Shown: positions 7,065 to 15,134 of the stretch, piece after piece
Layout: each line of letters begins with the position of its first letter
Position numbering within the stretch: the stretch's first letter is position 1
Source of the DNA: Umezawaea endophytica
Lineage (GTDB): Bacteria; Actinomycetota; Actinomycetes; Mycobacteriales; Pseudonocardiaceae
Length of the DNA: 64,000 bases
Assembly: GCF_025061645.1 (NCBI RefSeq)
Contig: NZ_JANYMP010000004.1
Coordinates: 365,117 to 429,116 of the forward strand
Direction: 5' to 3'
Position numbers and translations under genes: made by a program
The notes under the pieces: generated by a model
Database searches by the model: none
What the model was told of the DNA's origin: nothing
What the model saw: only the letters and a program-made list of their open reading frames with translations

Positions 7065-8490
7065 ACCTACGTCCATGCAGGTTTGCCGACGTTTGTTCCA
7101 TCGCTGTTCCGTTGTCTCCGAACAGGAACGTCTCTACGGTCTCCGCTGCGGCATCCTGACGGGCGCGCCGCACGTGCGTGTAGAGATCCTGCGTGATGGC
7201 TGTGCCGGAGTGGCCCAACTGGACACTCACGAGCTTGATGTCCAGTCCGGCCTCAAACCCGAGCGTCGCCGCCGTGTGCCGACCGTCGTGGAGTCGGATC
7301 ACCGGCAGGCTGTGCTTGGCAGCCAACCGCATAAAGGTCCGAGTGACCGTAGTCGGGGGAGTGGGGAAGCCGTCCGGCGCAGCGAAGACCCAGTCGAGTT
7401 CGGGATTGCTGGGCCCTCTCCACGCAACCCCGGCAGCCAGGCGCTCCTGTCGCTGCCGGAGCTTGACCTTGCGGAGAGCGTCGAGCGTGCCCCTGTCGAG
7501 GGAGATCGTTCGCTTGCTCGACTCGGTCTTCGGCTTACCTAGAGCGATCCCGCGCTTGGGACCAGCGAAGCGCATGGTGCGCTTGATCTCGACCTGCCCG
7601 CGCTCAAGGTCGATGTCTGCCCACTGAAGACCACACGCCTCACCACGTCGTGGACCACGGAGCAGCACCAACCGGAACAGTGCGCCAAGTCGGTGATCAA
7701 CCGTCGCCGTCACAAACTTCACGACCTGCTCTGGTGCCCACACTCGTGCCGTGTCCGGCTTGGGCTTGTTCGGCATCTCGATCTCATCGCGTGGGTTGAA
7801 CGTCAGCAGCCGTCGACGGACCGCCGCGTTGAGCGCCATCGCGAGCACACCAACGATCTGCCGCTGAGTCTCAGCGCCGACGATCTGCTGCCAGTGCCGC
7901 TTGTCCAGGGGGTCGCGAGGTACCGGTTTGCCAGCCTCGATCGCCTCCTGGATCACCCGGTTGCGCCGCTCGAACCAGTCGAGCACCCCGACGATGTGAG
8001 AGCCGCTGAGGCGGTCTAGAGGCATCTCTCCCAGGTGGGGCTTCCACACGAGTTCGATCCGGTCTCGGTACGACTCCACTGTGGACTCCGAGGCACGTCG
8101 CTTGGTGGTCAACCACTCGTCCAGCCACTGGCCGAGCGTCATCGACGGCGCGATCGGGTCGAGCCCCGCGCCGTACTTCTGGCGGACCTCATCAACGGAC
8201 GGCAGCGTCCCGCCTCGCTTTGAGCGCTCGATGATCGTGGACGCGATGCGTCGTTGGATGCGGTCATCACCGGCCGCGACCGCGATCAGCTCGCGAACGT
8301 GCTCCAGGACGGCCGTGGCGTCGTTCTGCGTGGCGAACCCTCCGCGCTTCACCTGGACGTCGTCCCGGTCGATCGTGTCCAAGCGGATGGCGTAGTACCA
8401 CGTCCGATGGTTACGAGCGCTGGGTCGTGTGCACTCTTCCTTCTTGCCCGGGCAGTCGCACCACCACGACACCGAACCGCGTGATCGCAT
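7063..8490 (-). CDS. Site-specific tyrosine recombinase (phage-type integrase)
   Basis: This 475-residue protein has an N-terminal arm-binding region with a short Cys/His-containing start (CDCPGKKEEC), a SAM-like core-binding domain (about 140-220) and a C-terminal catalytic domain. The catalytic set is visible: Arg in LLRGPRRGEACGLQW, HDGRH (HxxR), LGHSG (second His) and Tyr in ITQDLYTHV. It is transcribed toward attL and catalyses integration and excision at the SRPBCC gene. The ATG at 8490 opens the frame directly downstream of an AT-rich regulatory region. Confidence 0.95.
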   Translation of the reverse strand: MRSRGSVSWWCDCPGKKEECTRPSARNHRTWYYAIRLDTIDRDDVQVKRGGFATQNDATAVLEHVRELIAVAAGDDRIQRRIASTIIERSKRGGTLPSVDEVRQKYGAGLDPIAPSMTLGQWLDEWLTTKRRASESTVESYRDRIELVWKPHLGEMPLDRLSGSHIVGVLDWFERRNRVIQEAIEAGKPVPRDPLDKRHWQQIVGAETQRQIVGVLAMALNAAVRRRLLTFNPRDEIEMPNKPKPDTARVWAPEQVVKFVTATVDHRLGALFRLVLLRGPRRGEACGLQWADIDLERGQVEIKRTMRFAGPKRGIALGKPKTESSKRTISLDRGTLDALRKVKLRQRQERLAAGVAWRGPSNPELDWVFAAPDGFPTPPTTVTRTFMRLAAKHSLPVIRLHDGRHTAATLGFEAGLDIKLVSVQLGHSGTAITQDLYTHVRRARQDAAAETVETFLFGDNGTAMEQTSANLHGRR

Positions 8491-8667
8491 TAATTCATCC
8501 CGTCACTCTGGAGAATCGGAGACATTGAAATGATTCTAACCAGGAATGACGACCTGAATATTTTGTTCACATACGTCCACCTTCATCCATCCTCATTGAC
8601 CTTCATTCATGAACGTTCTTTCGACGTCGCAGGGTAATCGACCGCAAGCGTTGTGTCACCCGCCGTG

Positions 8668-8683
8668 GCTGTCGCGCGACAGC
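8668..8683. promoter_or_regulatory. Palindromic operator candidate
   Basis: The perfect 16-bp palindrome GCTGTCGCGCGACAGC lies just upstream of the TATAGT element. It is a likely repressor site for the rightward promoter; the binding protein is unknown. Confidence 0.45.
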
Positions 8684-8777
8684 AGGGCAACCTGTATAGT
8701 TGATACCAACGGAGCAAGTAGCAGTCCCGCGCACGGTCCAGGTTATCTATCCACCCACTACCGCACGGCAGTACCGC

Positions 8778-8830
8778 AAGAACCCAGGAGAGCAAGGCGC
8801 AAGATTCAAGTGCCGCCCCTGGGTTCTTTT
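8778..8830 (+). terminator. Leader hairpin with U-tract, probable attenuator
   Basis: An 11-bp perfect stem (AAGAACCCAGG / CCTGGGTTCTT) with a 29-nt loop is followed by T residues. It lies between the promoter region and the first gene at 8862, so readthrough must be regulated. Confidence 0.6.
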
Positions 8831-8861
8831 GCGTGTATGGACTTCCTTCATGGAGGTTAGG

Positions 8862-9053
8862 GTGGAGATAAAGATTAAGGGTGGGCCGACCGAGCTCAAC
8901 CAGGCGCGAGCGCGCATTGCCTACTCGGTCTCCTTCAAGAACGACGAAGAGGTTGCAAAAGCGCGTCGCGACTACAAGCGACTGCGCGCAAACGTGATCA
9001 TCGCCGCTGGCCAGCAGATGCTCGCTGAGGTCGACAGTGAGGACGAGTCGTGA
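8862..9053 (+). CDS. Small hypothetical element protein (63 residues)
   Basis: The sequence is MEIKIKGGPTELNQARARIAYSVSFKNDEE..., with basic central helices and an acidic end (DSEDES). GTG 8862 is preceded by a perfect GGAGG (8852-8856) with 5-nt spacing, which decides the start over ATG 8850. It overlaps the next gene by GTGA. No known domain is recognised. It is the first gene of the rightward replication operon and may be an early regulator. Confidence 0.65.
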   Translation: MEIKIKGGPTELNQARARIAYSVSFKNDEEVAKARRDYKRLRANVIIAAGQQMLAEVDSEDES

Positions 9054-9307
9054 GCCCTCGCAGGAAGAACCCCCGTCGCGTATGGACGCCGGACGAAGTA
9101 CGCGAACTAGCTGCGCAAGGGACATGGACGACCGTGGCCGTCGCGGGGGAAATCTTCGGATGGTGCCCGTCAGCAGCAAACCACGCTGTCCACCGTGGTG
9201 ACTTTCCGGTCCACGTCGAAAAGTTGAGCGGGCGACGGTGGGTTGTGTCGACCGCCGACATCGTACGTGTGCTGAAACTGGATACCGCTGAGGCTGAAGC
9301 CTCGTGA
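9050..9307 (+). CDS. Small DNA-binding protein, excisionase/MerR-like helix-turn-helix
   Basis: This 85-residue basic protein reads VWTPDEVRELAAQGTWTTVAVAGEIFGWCPSAANHAVHRGDFPVHVEKLSGRRWVVSTADIVRVL. The order helix-turn-helix, short beta wing with GRRWVVSTADI is that of excisionase-type helix-turn-helix proteins, which read a position and bend att DNA. It starts at GTG 9050, overlapping the previous stop. It sits between integrase and replication genes, the usual xis position in integrative actinomycete elements. It could instead be a replication regulator. Confidence 0.65.
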   Translation: MSPRRKNPRRVWTPDEVRELAAQGTWTTVAVAGEIFGWCPSAANHAVHRGDFPVHVEKLSGRRWVVSTADIVRVLKLDTAEAEAS

Positions 9308-9358
9308 TCGGTTGATTCGCAGTACAGGAAAGCAGTGTCCTTAGCGGGTTAAATGGTT

Positions 9359-9390
9359 GATGGCCCGGAGTCGGTGCACTCCGGGCCATC
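9359..9390 (+). terminator. Hairpin upstream of the Prim-Pol gene
   Basis: A perfect 12-bp stem (GATGGCCCGGAG / CTCCGGGCCATC) with an 8-nt loop lies 19 bp before the primase start. It is either an actinomycete-type terminator or an RNA control element for replication genes. Confidence 0.6.
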
Positions 9391-9409
9391 GGAAAGTGAA
9401 CGATCAGCT

Positions 9410-10420
9410 ATGAACGATTTTACAACGTCAAAGCCGCTCGACAACGACATGAGAGTGCAACTGCTCGCACGCTACTGCGAGCTTGGTTGGCGGATCTTTC
9501 CGTGCGCCTGGCTAGCGGAAGATGGGACTTGCAGTTGCCCAAAGGGAAGTGATTGCGACGACCGAGGTCGACACGCAATCGTAAAATGGCAGCACGGTGC
9601 GGAAGTTCGCGAGGGTGAAAACGACTTCAATGTGAGGGCGACTAGTGATTTTGAGCAGGTCGCCCGATGGCACCAGAAGTGGCCTCGTGCCAACTGGGGT
9701 TGGTCGCTTGATGATCATTTCGTTGTGGACATCGATAAGCGCCACGGCGGCATGGAGACACTTGCGCTCCTGGATGAGAACGATCCCGATTTCTTGATTC
9801 CCACCCTGGTCCAGGAGACGCCTGGTGGTGGACGGCACTTCGTATATCACCAGCCGTTGGAGGACGTGAACGATCCGCTTGCCGGGAAGGTGAAGACCCT
9901 CAGTCAGGGCAGGCTTCAGAACTTGCCTGGGTTCGAGATCAAGGGAAGGCGAAGTGACGGTGAACCTGGGTCCATTGTATACATCCCTCCGTCAGTAGGG
10001 CGACGCTGGCAAGGAGACCTCGAACGTGTTGACTACGCGTCCGGATACCTCCTTCAGCGGATCTACAGGGCGAAGCAGCCAGGTAACTACGGTGCAGGGA
10101 CGGGAGGCTCTGAGGAGGAATTCGACTGGGGTCTGGCTCTCACGCCAGGTGGTGTTCTCAATAACCAAGACGACACGCTGTACCGCGCGAGCCGGTCACT
10201 GCGCGCCCTGGACGTTCCAGACCGTCTAGCGATTCCGCTACTCCGGACCGTCGTCTCGTTCTTCACGAACACGGATGCATCGGACCCGTGGGAGTTGGAT
10301 AAAGCCAACGAGAAGTGGGAACGCGCAAAGAACGAAGTGACGGCAGGCAAGTCATCCGTTGAACTCACTGAGGTCCAACTCACCCTGGTCGAGGGGTTCC
10401 TGAAGAAGAGGTACTCCTAG
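9410..10420 (+). CDS. Bifunctional DNA primase/polymerase (Prim-Pol, archaeo-eukaryotic primase family)
   Basis: This 336-residue protein has the Prim-Pol domain at about 10-200. It shows WPRANWGWSL, the metal-binding D107-I-D109 in VVDIDKRHGG, and GGGRHFVY with H143 as the nucleotide-binding His. A CSCPKGSDCDDRGRH loop near the start may bind zinc, as in related plasmid and phage enzymes. It would prime, and perhaps extend, DNA synthesis of the element. ATG 9410 was chosen because the earlier in-frame start lies in the 9359 hairpin. It is directly followed by the RepA-like ATPase (TAGTG junction). Confidence 0.9.
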   Translation: MNDFTTSKPLDNDMRVQLLARYCELGWRIFPCAWLAEDGTCSCPKGSDCDDRGRHAIVKWQHGAEVREGENDFNVRATSDFEQVARWHQKWPRANWGWSLDDHFVVDIDKRHGGMETLALLDENDPDFLIPTLVQETPGGGRHFVYHQPLEDVNDPLAGKVKTLSQGRLQNLPGFEIKGRRSDGEPGSIVYIPPSVGRRWQGDLERVDYASGYLLQRIYRAKQPGNYGAGTGGSEEEFDWGLALTPGGVLNNQDDTLYRASRSLRALDVPDRLAIPLLRTVVSFFTNTDASDPWELDKANEKWERAKNEVTAGKSSVELTEVQLTLVEGFLKKRYS

Positions 10421-11712
10421 TGGACGAGCAGAAGCCCGGCACCTTCACAGTGTCAACCCCTTTCGGAGACGTGCAGCTTGACGTAAGAGCAGTCACGTCG
10501 GGCACTGCGGCGATGCTTACGCGTGACGCTTCCACGCAGTTGATGAATGAAACCAAGGCTCTGGCCGAAGTTAAGGATTTCAAGAGTAGGCTTGACACCG
10601 GGATTTTCAACTCGGTCGAGGTCGATCAGCTTCGTAGCGATGACTGCTTGATCAAGGGCCTCATGTATATGCCCGGTATCACGCTGAATCACTCCGACCC
10701 AGGCGTTGGCAAATCTTTCACTGCGCTCGACCTGGCATTCCATGTTGCTCTTGGCCGCGCGACTTGGTGTGGCTTCCGCATCAAGCGACGCGTTCGAGTT
10801 CTCTACATCTACTCCGAGGGCGGGTCGCGACTCTGGAAGCGTCGCGACGCCTGGCTTACTCGGAACGCGGCCGATTCCACTGAGGCTGCGGAACTGGCTG
10901 AATGGATGCACTTTTATCCTCGGTCAGTTCCTCTCACTGGGAGCGAGTCGATCGTGGATGCTCTCCTTGAGCGGATTAAGAACGAGAAGTATGGGCTGAT
11001 TATCTTCGACACTTGGGCAACATCGACCACCGGAGCAGACGAGAACTCGGCCGGAGCAATGGGTGTCGCGCTGGAACGTCTCGGACGCATCCGAGACGAG
11101 GCTGAGGCCGCCATCTTGGTCATCCATCACGATAACAAGGGAGGTGGGTATCGAGGCTCGACGTCACTGGATGGTTACGTCGACACGCGTTTGCACACGA
11201 CGCGTGAAGGCAGCGCAGCGGATCGGAAAATCAAGATCACAATCGAGAAGCAGCGAGACGATGCGTCGGGGATAGCTAGGAAGGGGCATCTCGACATCGT
11301 GTCTCTCGGTGTCGACGAGGATGGCGACCCCATTACGTCGGTGGTGTTCGTATACGGGGAGCCTGCGACATCGGAGGAGTCACCCACTCCAGCAGAGAAG
11401 CGCAAAGTCTTCGATATGCAGGCAGTGGCCGAGTCAATCTGGCTGTACATCCAGGCCACAGCTAATGACCCTGACGACGATGCCTGGTCGTCTTCGGACA
11501 TTGCACGTAAGCCTCATACCAGCCTGGTCGGTACGCAGGCCCAGCGGAAGAAGGCCATCGAGCGCATGAAAGCAGACAAGGTGCTCTACCTCAAGAAGTG
11601 CAGGAAGACGCGGGAGAATGGACGTGCGCTGCCGTTTGAACGACTTGTCCCTTGCGTGGACGCTGAGGGTCGGTTTGCCCAGTTGTCGAAGCTGCTCGAA
11701 AGCGTCGACTGA
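10420..11712 (+). CDS. RepA-like AAA ATPase (AAA_25), replicative helicase/initiator of the element
   Basis: This 430-residue protein carries Walker A HSDPGVGKS (K98), Walker B GLIIFDTW (D197) and the RecA-fold segment AAILVIHHDNKGGGYRGSTSLDGYVD. This is the RepA/AAA_25 family found next to Prim-Pol genes in plasmids, phages and satellites. The C-terminal 100 residues look like a winged-helix DNA-binding part (SSDIARKPHTSLVGTQAQRKKAIERMKADKVL). The GTG start at 10420 shares a base with the primase stop, so translation is coupled. It probably acts on the iteron array directly downstream. Confidence 0.88.
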   Translation: MDEQKPGTFTVSTPFGDVQLDVRAVTSGTAAMLTRDASTQLMNETKALAEVKDFKSRLDTGIFNSVEVDQLRSDDCLIKGLMYMPGITLNHSDPGVGKSFTALDLAFHVALGRATWCGFRIKRRVRVLYIYSEGGSRLWKRRDAWLTRNAADSTEAAELAEWMHFYPRSVPLTGSESIVDALLERIKNEKYGLIIFDTWATSTTGADENSAGAMGVALERLGRIRDEAEAAILVIHHDNKGGGYRGSTSLDGYVDTRLHTTREGSAADRKIKITIEKQRDDASGIARKGHLDIVSLGVDEDGDPITSVVFVYGEPATSEESPTPAEKRKVFDMQAVAESIWLYIQATANDPDDDAWSSSDIARKPHTSLVGTQAQRKKAIERMKADKVLYLKKCRKTRENGRALPFERLVPCVDAEGRFAQLSKLLESVD

Positions 11713-11719
11713 CCGTCGA

Positions 11720-11802
11720 CCTAGTTGATCTCCAACAAGGTTCAAACAAGGTTGATTCAACCGTGTTTGGAACCGTGTTAGAGATATTGGAGATCAACTA
11801 GG
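11720..11802. repeat. 16-bp inverted repeat framing the first iterons
   Basis: CCTAGTTGATCTCCAA (11720-11735) recurs exactly inverted at 11787-11802. It encloses four copies of the AACAMGGTT 9-mer and lies just after the RepA-like stop. Confidence 0.75.
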
Positions 11803-11944
11803 TTGGCCCTGGAAAGGTTCTGAAGTCGACAAACAGTCGTGTTAGCCCTAGAAGGGTTGCTAACACGGTTCAATCGGTCGGTCAGCCAGTCGGCGAACCT
11901 TGTTCGACGGCTGGCTGGCTATAGAACAAGGTTCAAACAAGGTT
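11734..11944. repeat. Iteron array, candidate replication origin of the element
   Basis: Eight copies of the 9-mer AACA(A/C)GGTT are present. Plus orientation: 11734, 11745, 11862, 11925 and 11936. Inverted (AACC(T/G)TGTT): 11759, 11771 and 11896. Pairs are spaced 11-12 bp, about one helical turn. Variants AACTAGGTT occur nearby. The position right after the Prim-Pol and RepA genes suggests an origin bound by the initiator. Confidence 0.7.
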
Positions 11945-12265
11945 CTCTAACTAGGTTGAGCAGAGATGGGCAATATTGAAAGCAGCACTCAAATCTCTGG
12001 GCATTTGAACTTTTTCAAGTCGCGTGAGTGAGATGCCAAATGGACGTGCTCCGAGTAGTCAAAACAGGCGCTCACCCTCCCCCAGGTGGCGCTCCGCCTT
12101 TTACCGTATTAAAGGTAGACCGTACAAAATCACACTTCGCTCAATCCTCTGGGTATCGACATCGTCTGCAACGACATTCCCAACTTGTTCCGTTTGCTCG
12201 GAAAACTGCTGGTCAAAGGATTATTCCTAAACAGTTAGTTCAGGACCATTTGAAGGGATGATCCC
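11945..12265. other. Non-coding AT-richer stretch after the iterons
   Basis: Two overlapping frames of about 70 codons (12024-12261) lack codon bias and ribosome sites, so I see no gene here. The stretch could be the unwinding part of the origin, an untranslated RNA, or the promoter region of the next gene. Confidence 0.4.
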
Positions 12266-13159
12266 GTGGCACCACGTCCCAATGCCATCCCGCCCATCAA
12301 GTGCAGCGCACATGGACGAACAACCAAGAAGCCCTGTGGCAAGCACGCCATTCCCGGCACCCTGGTCTGTGAGATCCACGGTGGCGCGGCACCACAAGTG
12401 AAGGACAAGGCAATGATGCGCCTGGGACTCGCCGAGCTGATGAAGTCGGACCCTCGTCCAGTGTGGGAGGTCGTGCTTGATCACGTGCACGCCCTGGACG
12501 CCATCGCTCGTGAGGCCCGCGTTGACCTACGTGAGGGCGAAGACGTTTCAGCAGAACAACTTGACCGCATCGTGGACAGCTCGAAGGCAGCACTCACGGC
12601 AGCGAAACTGGCCATCGACACGCGCTCCTACGAGATGATGGCCGAACAGACCCGGCGGAACGTGGAGCTTGAGGGCAAGGTCGTCGCCGAAGCCATCGGC
12701 CGTGTTCTCGATGTCCTACTGAACGACCTAAGAGGCGGTGTCCACTACTTGCAGGGAACCCGCACCTGGGCGTTCGAGAGCGCGCACGCCGTACTCCTCC
12801 ACCTGGACGCGAACGAATCCGCGGTTGACTTGGAGCTACCGCCCTCGCCACTGGCCGGGTTCACGCTCGTCTCCCCGGAGCGCCTGGAGTTGCTGGCCGC
12901 TCAGACCTCCTCGACGGCCGACGACAGCGCTAGCCGTAGTCGACAACCCGTTTCGGATACCAGCACGCGAGAGGATGACTCGGACCCAGAAGGGGACGGT
13001 CCGGCGCCAACTTCCGGAGCAGAGTCGACACCGGAACCGCTGGAGGCGGAACTGGTGGAGGAGACGCCAACCCCTGGACCACGACGGAGCTGGTCACCAC
13101 GTGGAATGCCCAGTGCTTGGAGGCAGGGCGGCAGCCCATTCAGCCAGGCCATCGGTTGA
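12266..13159 (+). CDS. Phage-type zinc-finger protein, possible small terminase-like DNA-binding protein
   Basis: This 297-residue protein starts at GTG 12266. The N-terminus has a Cys/His cluster (KCSAHGRTTKKPCGKHAIPGTLVCEIHGG) followed by PQVKDKAMMRLGLAEL. That layout is common in actinophage and actinomycete mobile-element proteins and may be related to small terminase subunits. The middle (60-210) is helical. The last 80 residues are Pro/Glu/Ser-rich and probably disordered. If it is a terminase-like packaging specificity protein, it would support a satellite lifestyle. The family link is from memory of sequence style, not proven. Confidence 0.55.
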   Translation: MAPRPNAIPPIKCSAHGRTTKKPCGKHAIPGTLVCEIHGGAAPQVKDKAMMRLGLAELMKSDPRPVWEVVLDHVHALDAIAREARVDLREGEDVSAEQLDRIVDSSKAALTAAKLAIDTRSYEMMAEQTRRNVELEGKVVAEAIGRVLDVLLNDLRGGVHYLQGTRTWAFESAHAVLLHLDANESAVDLELPPSPLAGFTLVSPERLELLAAQTSSTADDSASRSRQPVSDTSTREDDSDPEGDGPAPTSGAESTPEPLEAELVEETPTPGPRRSWSPRGMPSAWRQGGSPFSQAIG

Positions 13160-13180
13160 CGGCCACGCATCAGCCCATGG

Positions 13181-14023
13181 TCAGTCGGCAGGCAGCTCGG
13201 CAGCGACGCGCGTCAGCAGCTCCCGTGCGTCGTTGCCCTCGGCTGCCACCGACCACAAGCGATCGGCCAACTTCCCATACGTAGCAACCTCTTCCGGGTC
13301 GGACACCCGCACCTCAGCCGTCAGGAACTCGATCATCACGAGCTGATCCACGATCCAGAAGCCGTGCACCAGTGGATAGGGCAGCCGTGTCCGAGCCGGA
13401 AGGATGCCGAACCGCACGTTGGGCAGGCCGATCGTGGACAGCAACCTGTGGATCTGGCTGGTCATCACGTCCGGTGGCGCGATCGGATGAAGCAACGCCG
13501 ACTCGGTCATCAGGGTCTCGATCGTCCGGCCCGGTTCGTAGAGCACTTGCTGACGACGCATCCGAGAACGCACCGCGTCCGGTATGTCCTGTCCACCACC
13601 GTGGAGACCGGCCGACGCGAGCAACACATGCCGGGCGTACTCGGGAGTCTGCAACAACCCCGGCACGACACCGACGTCCACGGCACGAATCACCGTGGCT
13701 GCCTGCTCCACCTGGACGGCTTCCTCTTGCCGTGCCCGATGGCCGAGCCGTACCTGCGCCTTCCAGGTCACGTACGCCTCACGGATCGCGGCCAGATCCT
13801 CGCGCAACTCGGCCGCCACGATGTCACCTGGCGTCGTGACCGCGAGCCACGCCTCCAGATCCTCTGGGCTGGCCGTCTGCTTCGCAGTCTCCAGCTTGCT
13901 CAACTTCGGCGCGTTCCAGCCGATCTCGGCCGCAAGCTGCTTCGCGGTCAGGCCCGCTTGCTCACGGATGATCCGCAGACGCTCGCCGAACTCGGCTCGA
14001 CGCTGCTCAAAGCTGGTGGCCAC
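13181..14023 (-). CDS. XRE-family helix-turn-helix regulator with DUF5753 domain (WhiJ-type)
   Basis: This 280-residue protein has an N-terminal XRE helix-turn-helix (RLRIIREQAGLTAKQLAAEIGWNAPKLSKLETAKQTAS) and a C-terminal DUF5753 ligand-sensing-like domain (VVPGLLQTPEYARHVL... and HGFWIVDQLVMIEFLTAEVRVSDPEEVATYGKLADRLWSVA). This architecture is found almost only in actinomycetes, where WhiJ-like members pair with small partner genes and affect development. Here it is the last gene of a minus-strand set of three with the DUF6879 protein. It may act as the element's repressor. Confidence 0.88.
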   Translation of the reverse strand: MATSFEQRRAEFGERLRIIREQAGLTAKQLAAEIGWNAPKLSKLETAKQTASPEDLEAWLAVTTPGDIVAAELREDLAAIREAYVTWKAQVRLGHRARQEEAVQVEQAATVIRAVDVGVVPGLLQTPEYARHVLLASAGLHGGGQDIPDAVRSRMRRQQVLYEPGRTIETLMTESALLHPIAPPDVMTSQIHRLLSTIGLPNVRFGILPARTRLPYPLVHGFWIVDQLVMIEFLTAEVRVSDPEEVATYGKLADRLWSVAAEGNDARELLTRVAAELPAD

Positions 14024-14033
14024 GCGGTCCTCG

Positions 14034-14555
14034 TCATCGGCTGGTCAGGTAGTCACTGAACGGGGTCGCATCCTTCCACGCGCGGTCGCGAATTTCGCGA
14101 AACTTGGCCACGGCCGGAGCGTCGGTGATCACCTCGGCGTGGTGGAACCCATCCTCAGCGAAGTGCATGACCGCTACACGCCGGTCGTCGAAGATCCAGA
14201 AGTCGTGGTCGGGTAGCTCCAGCTCTCGCGCCCTCCCCTGGGCAATCACCCTGATGTCCTCGCCCGCTGCCACGTTGCGTGGTGTCGCCGCCAGCTCGAA
14301 CCGCAGGTAGTCCGTCAACGGCTCGGTCAACACTCGCACTCGGGAGAACGTCCGCCCGGCATCGACCAACGCGCGTACTCCTGTCAACCAGTCGTCCATG
14401 TACGACAGGTCCGGCTCGTCTCCTGCGAGGAACTGCCGCAGCGCCTCCTGCTCCACCGGTTCGCGGTAGACCCCCTGGGCCTCCCAGCGCCAGGCCGATA
14501 CCCGGAAGTCGCGCAGCAGTCGAGACCAGCCGTCGCCGGTGACCTGCTCCGTCAT
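14034..14555 (-). CDS. DUF6879 family protein
   Basis: This 173-residue soluble protein contains WSRLLRDFRVSAWRWEAQGVYREPVEQEALRQFLAG and DFWIFDDRRVAVMHFAEDGFHHAEVI. These segments are typical of the DUF6879 proteins encoded beside DUF5753-type regulators in actinomycetes. Biochemical function is unknown. Its ATG at 14555 overlaps the stop of the upstream small gene by one base, and it lies 10 bp before the XRE gene, so the three are one unit. A TTTCGCGAAA palindrome lies inside its 3' end. Confidence 0.8.
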   Translation of the reverse strand: MTEQVTGDGWSRLLRDFRVSAWRWEAQGVYREPVEQEALRQFLAGDEPDLSYMDDWLTGVRALVDAGRTFSRVRVLTEPLTDYLRFELAATPRNVAAGEDIRVIAQGRARELELPDHDFWIFDDRRVAVMHFAEDGFHHAEVITDAPAVAKFREIRDRAWKDATPFSDYLTSR

Positions 14556-14764
14556 CAGCCAGCCTCGGCAGGTGCGAAACCCAGCAGAGCCTTGGGAATC
14601 TCCACCACGGTCTCGTGATCAGGCAGGCCACGCTCGCGCATGACCGTCAGCGCTTCCTCGTCCGTCACGATCGACCCCTGGACCAGGTACGTTCCCCGGT
14701 CGGTCTCGTACAGGTTCGGGCAACTGCCGGTCGTGGACGTGCTCCCCAAGAACGTGATCTTCAC
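14555..14764 (-). CDS. Small hypothetical partner protein (69 residues)
   Basis: The sequence is MKITFLGSTSTTGSCPNLYETDRGTYLVQGSIVTDEEALTVMRERGLPDHETVVEIPKALLGFAPAEAG. GTG 14764 is preceded by GAGAGGA. Such short acidic proteins recur upstream of DUF6879 and XRE/DUF5753 genes in actinomycetes and may be the third part of a conserved regulatory set. The Cys15 context GSCPNLYET is characteristic. The exact role is unknown. Confidence 0.75.
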   Translation of the reverse strand: MKITFLGSTSTTGSCPNLYETDRGTYLVQGSIVTDEEALTVMRERGLPDHETVVEIPKALLGFAPAEAG

Positions 14765-14857
14765 GTGCGGTCCTCTCGTTGTGGTCGTGGCGTTGCGCCC
14801 AAGTTGCATCCAACACGACGAAGTTCACCACACTGGTACCCCAATCGAGTGGTATGA

Positions 14858-15067
14858 GTGTCGAATTTCGCGAAATTCTTGAGAGTTGGGCGCGATCGAG
14901 GCAAGCTGCCCTCGATCGACCATCCAGCCCAGTCAGCTCGACCCGAGGAGGTCCAGTGGTTGCCGTTCTGGCACTTCGGGTTCAGACGCCCCACCCCAGA
15001 CAGCATCGGCTCACCGGACCTACCTGGGCGGCGAACCGGGTTCAGGCCCAGCGAAGCCGGTGCGTGA
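14858..15067 (+). CDS. Possible small hypothetical protein
   Basis: This 69-residue frame starts at GTG 14858, and the palindrome covers its first codons. The second half (PEEVQWLPFWHFGFRRPTPDS) has good third-position G/C, but no Shine-Dalgarno sequence or family is recognised. It is placed between the regulator set and the membrane protein gene. It may be a real gene with a different start, or chance. Confidence 0.35.
   Translation: MSNFAKFLRVGRDRGKLPSIDHPAQSARPEEVQWLPFWHFGFRRPTPDSIGSPDLPGRRTGFRPSEAGA
14863..14878. promoter_or_regulatory. Palindromic operator candidate GAATTTCGCGAAATTC
   Basis: This perfect 16-bp palindrome lies about 100 bp upstream of the minus-strand regulator set and at the start of a possible plus-strand gene. 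Its core TTTCGCGAAA recurs near 14093 inside the DUF6879 gene. It is a likely binding site for the XRE regulator. Confidence 0.5.
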
Positions 15068-15134
15068 CGGGGTCGTTTTCTTCCCCGACGTGCGGCCCCG
15101 TCACACCTAATCGACGCCCACCCAGGTCGACCTG

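Larger units (their letters stand above)
8491..8861. promoter_or_regulatory. Regulatory region between integrase and the replication operon
   Basis: This 370-bp, AT-richer stretch has no convincing gene. It contains repeated CTTCAT-like words (8572-8612), a 16-bp palindrome, a TATAGT -10-like element (8695-8700) and a long hairpin ahead of the first rightward gene. It is probably the switch region for integrase and rightward transcription. Confidence 0.6.

Noticed and set aside
9353-9409. Upstream in-frame ATG for the Prim-Pol gene
   Set aside because: It lies at the edge of a 12-bp hairpin and adds residues outside the family start. ATG 9410 is preferred.
12024-12261. Two overlapping small frames after the iteron array
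   Set aside because: They have no Shine-Dalgarno sequence, no codon bias and no protein-like pattern. The region is better explained as origin or leader sequence.
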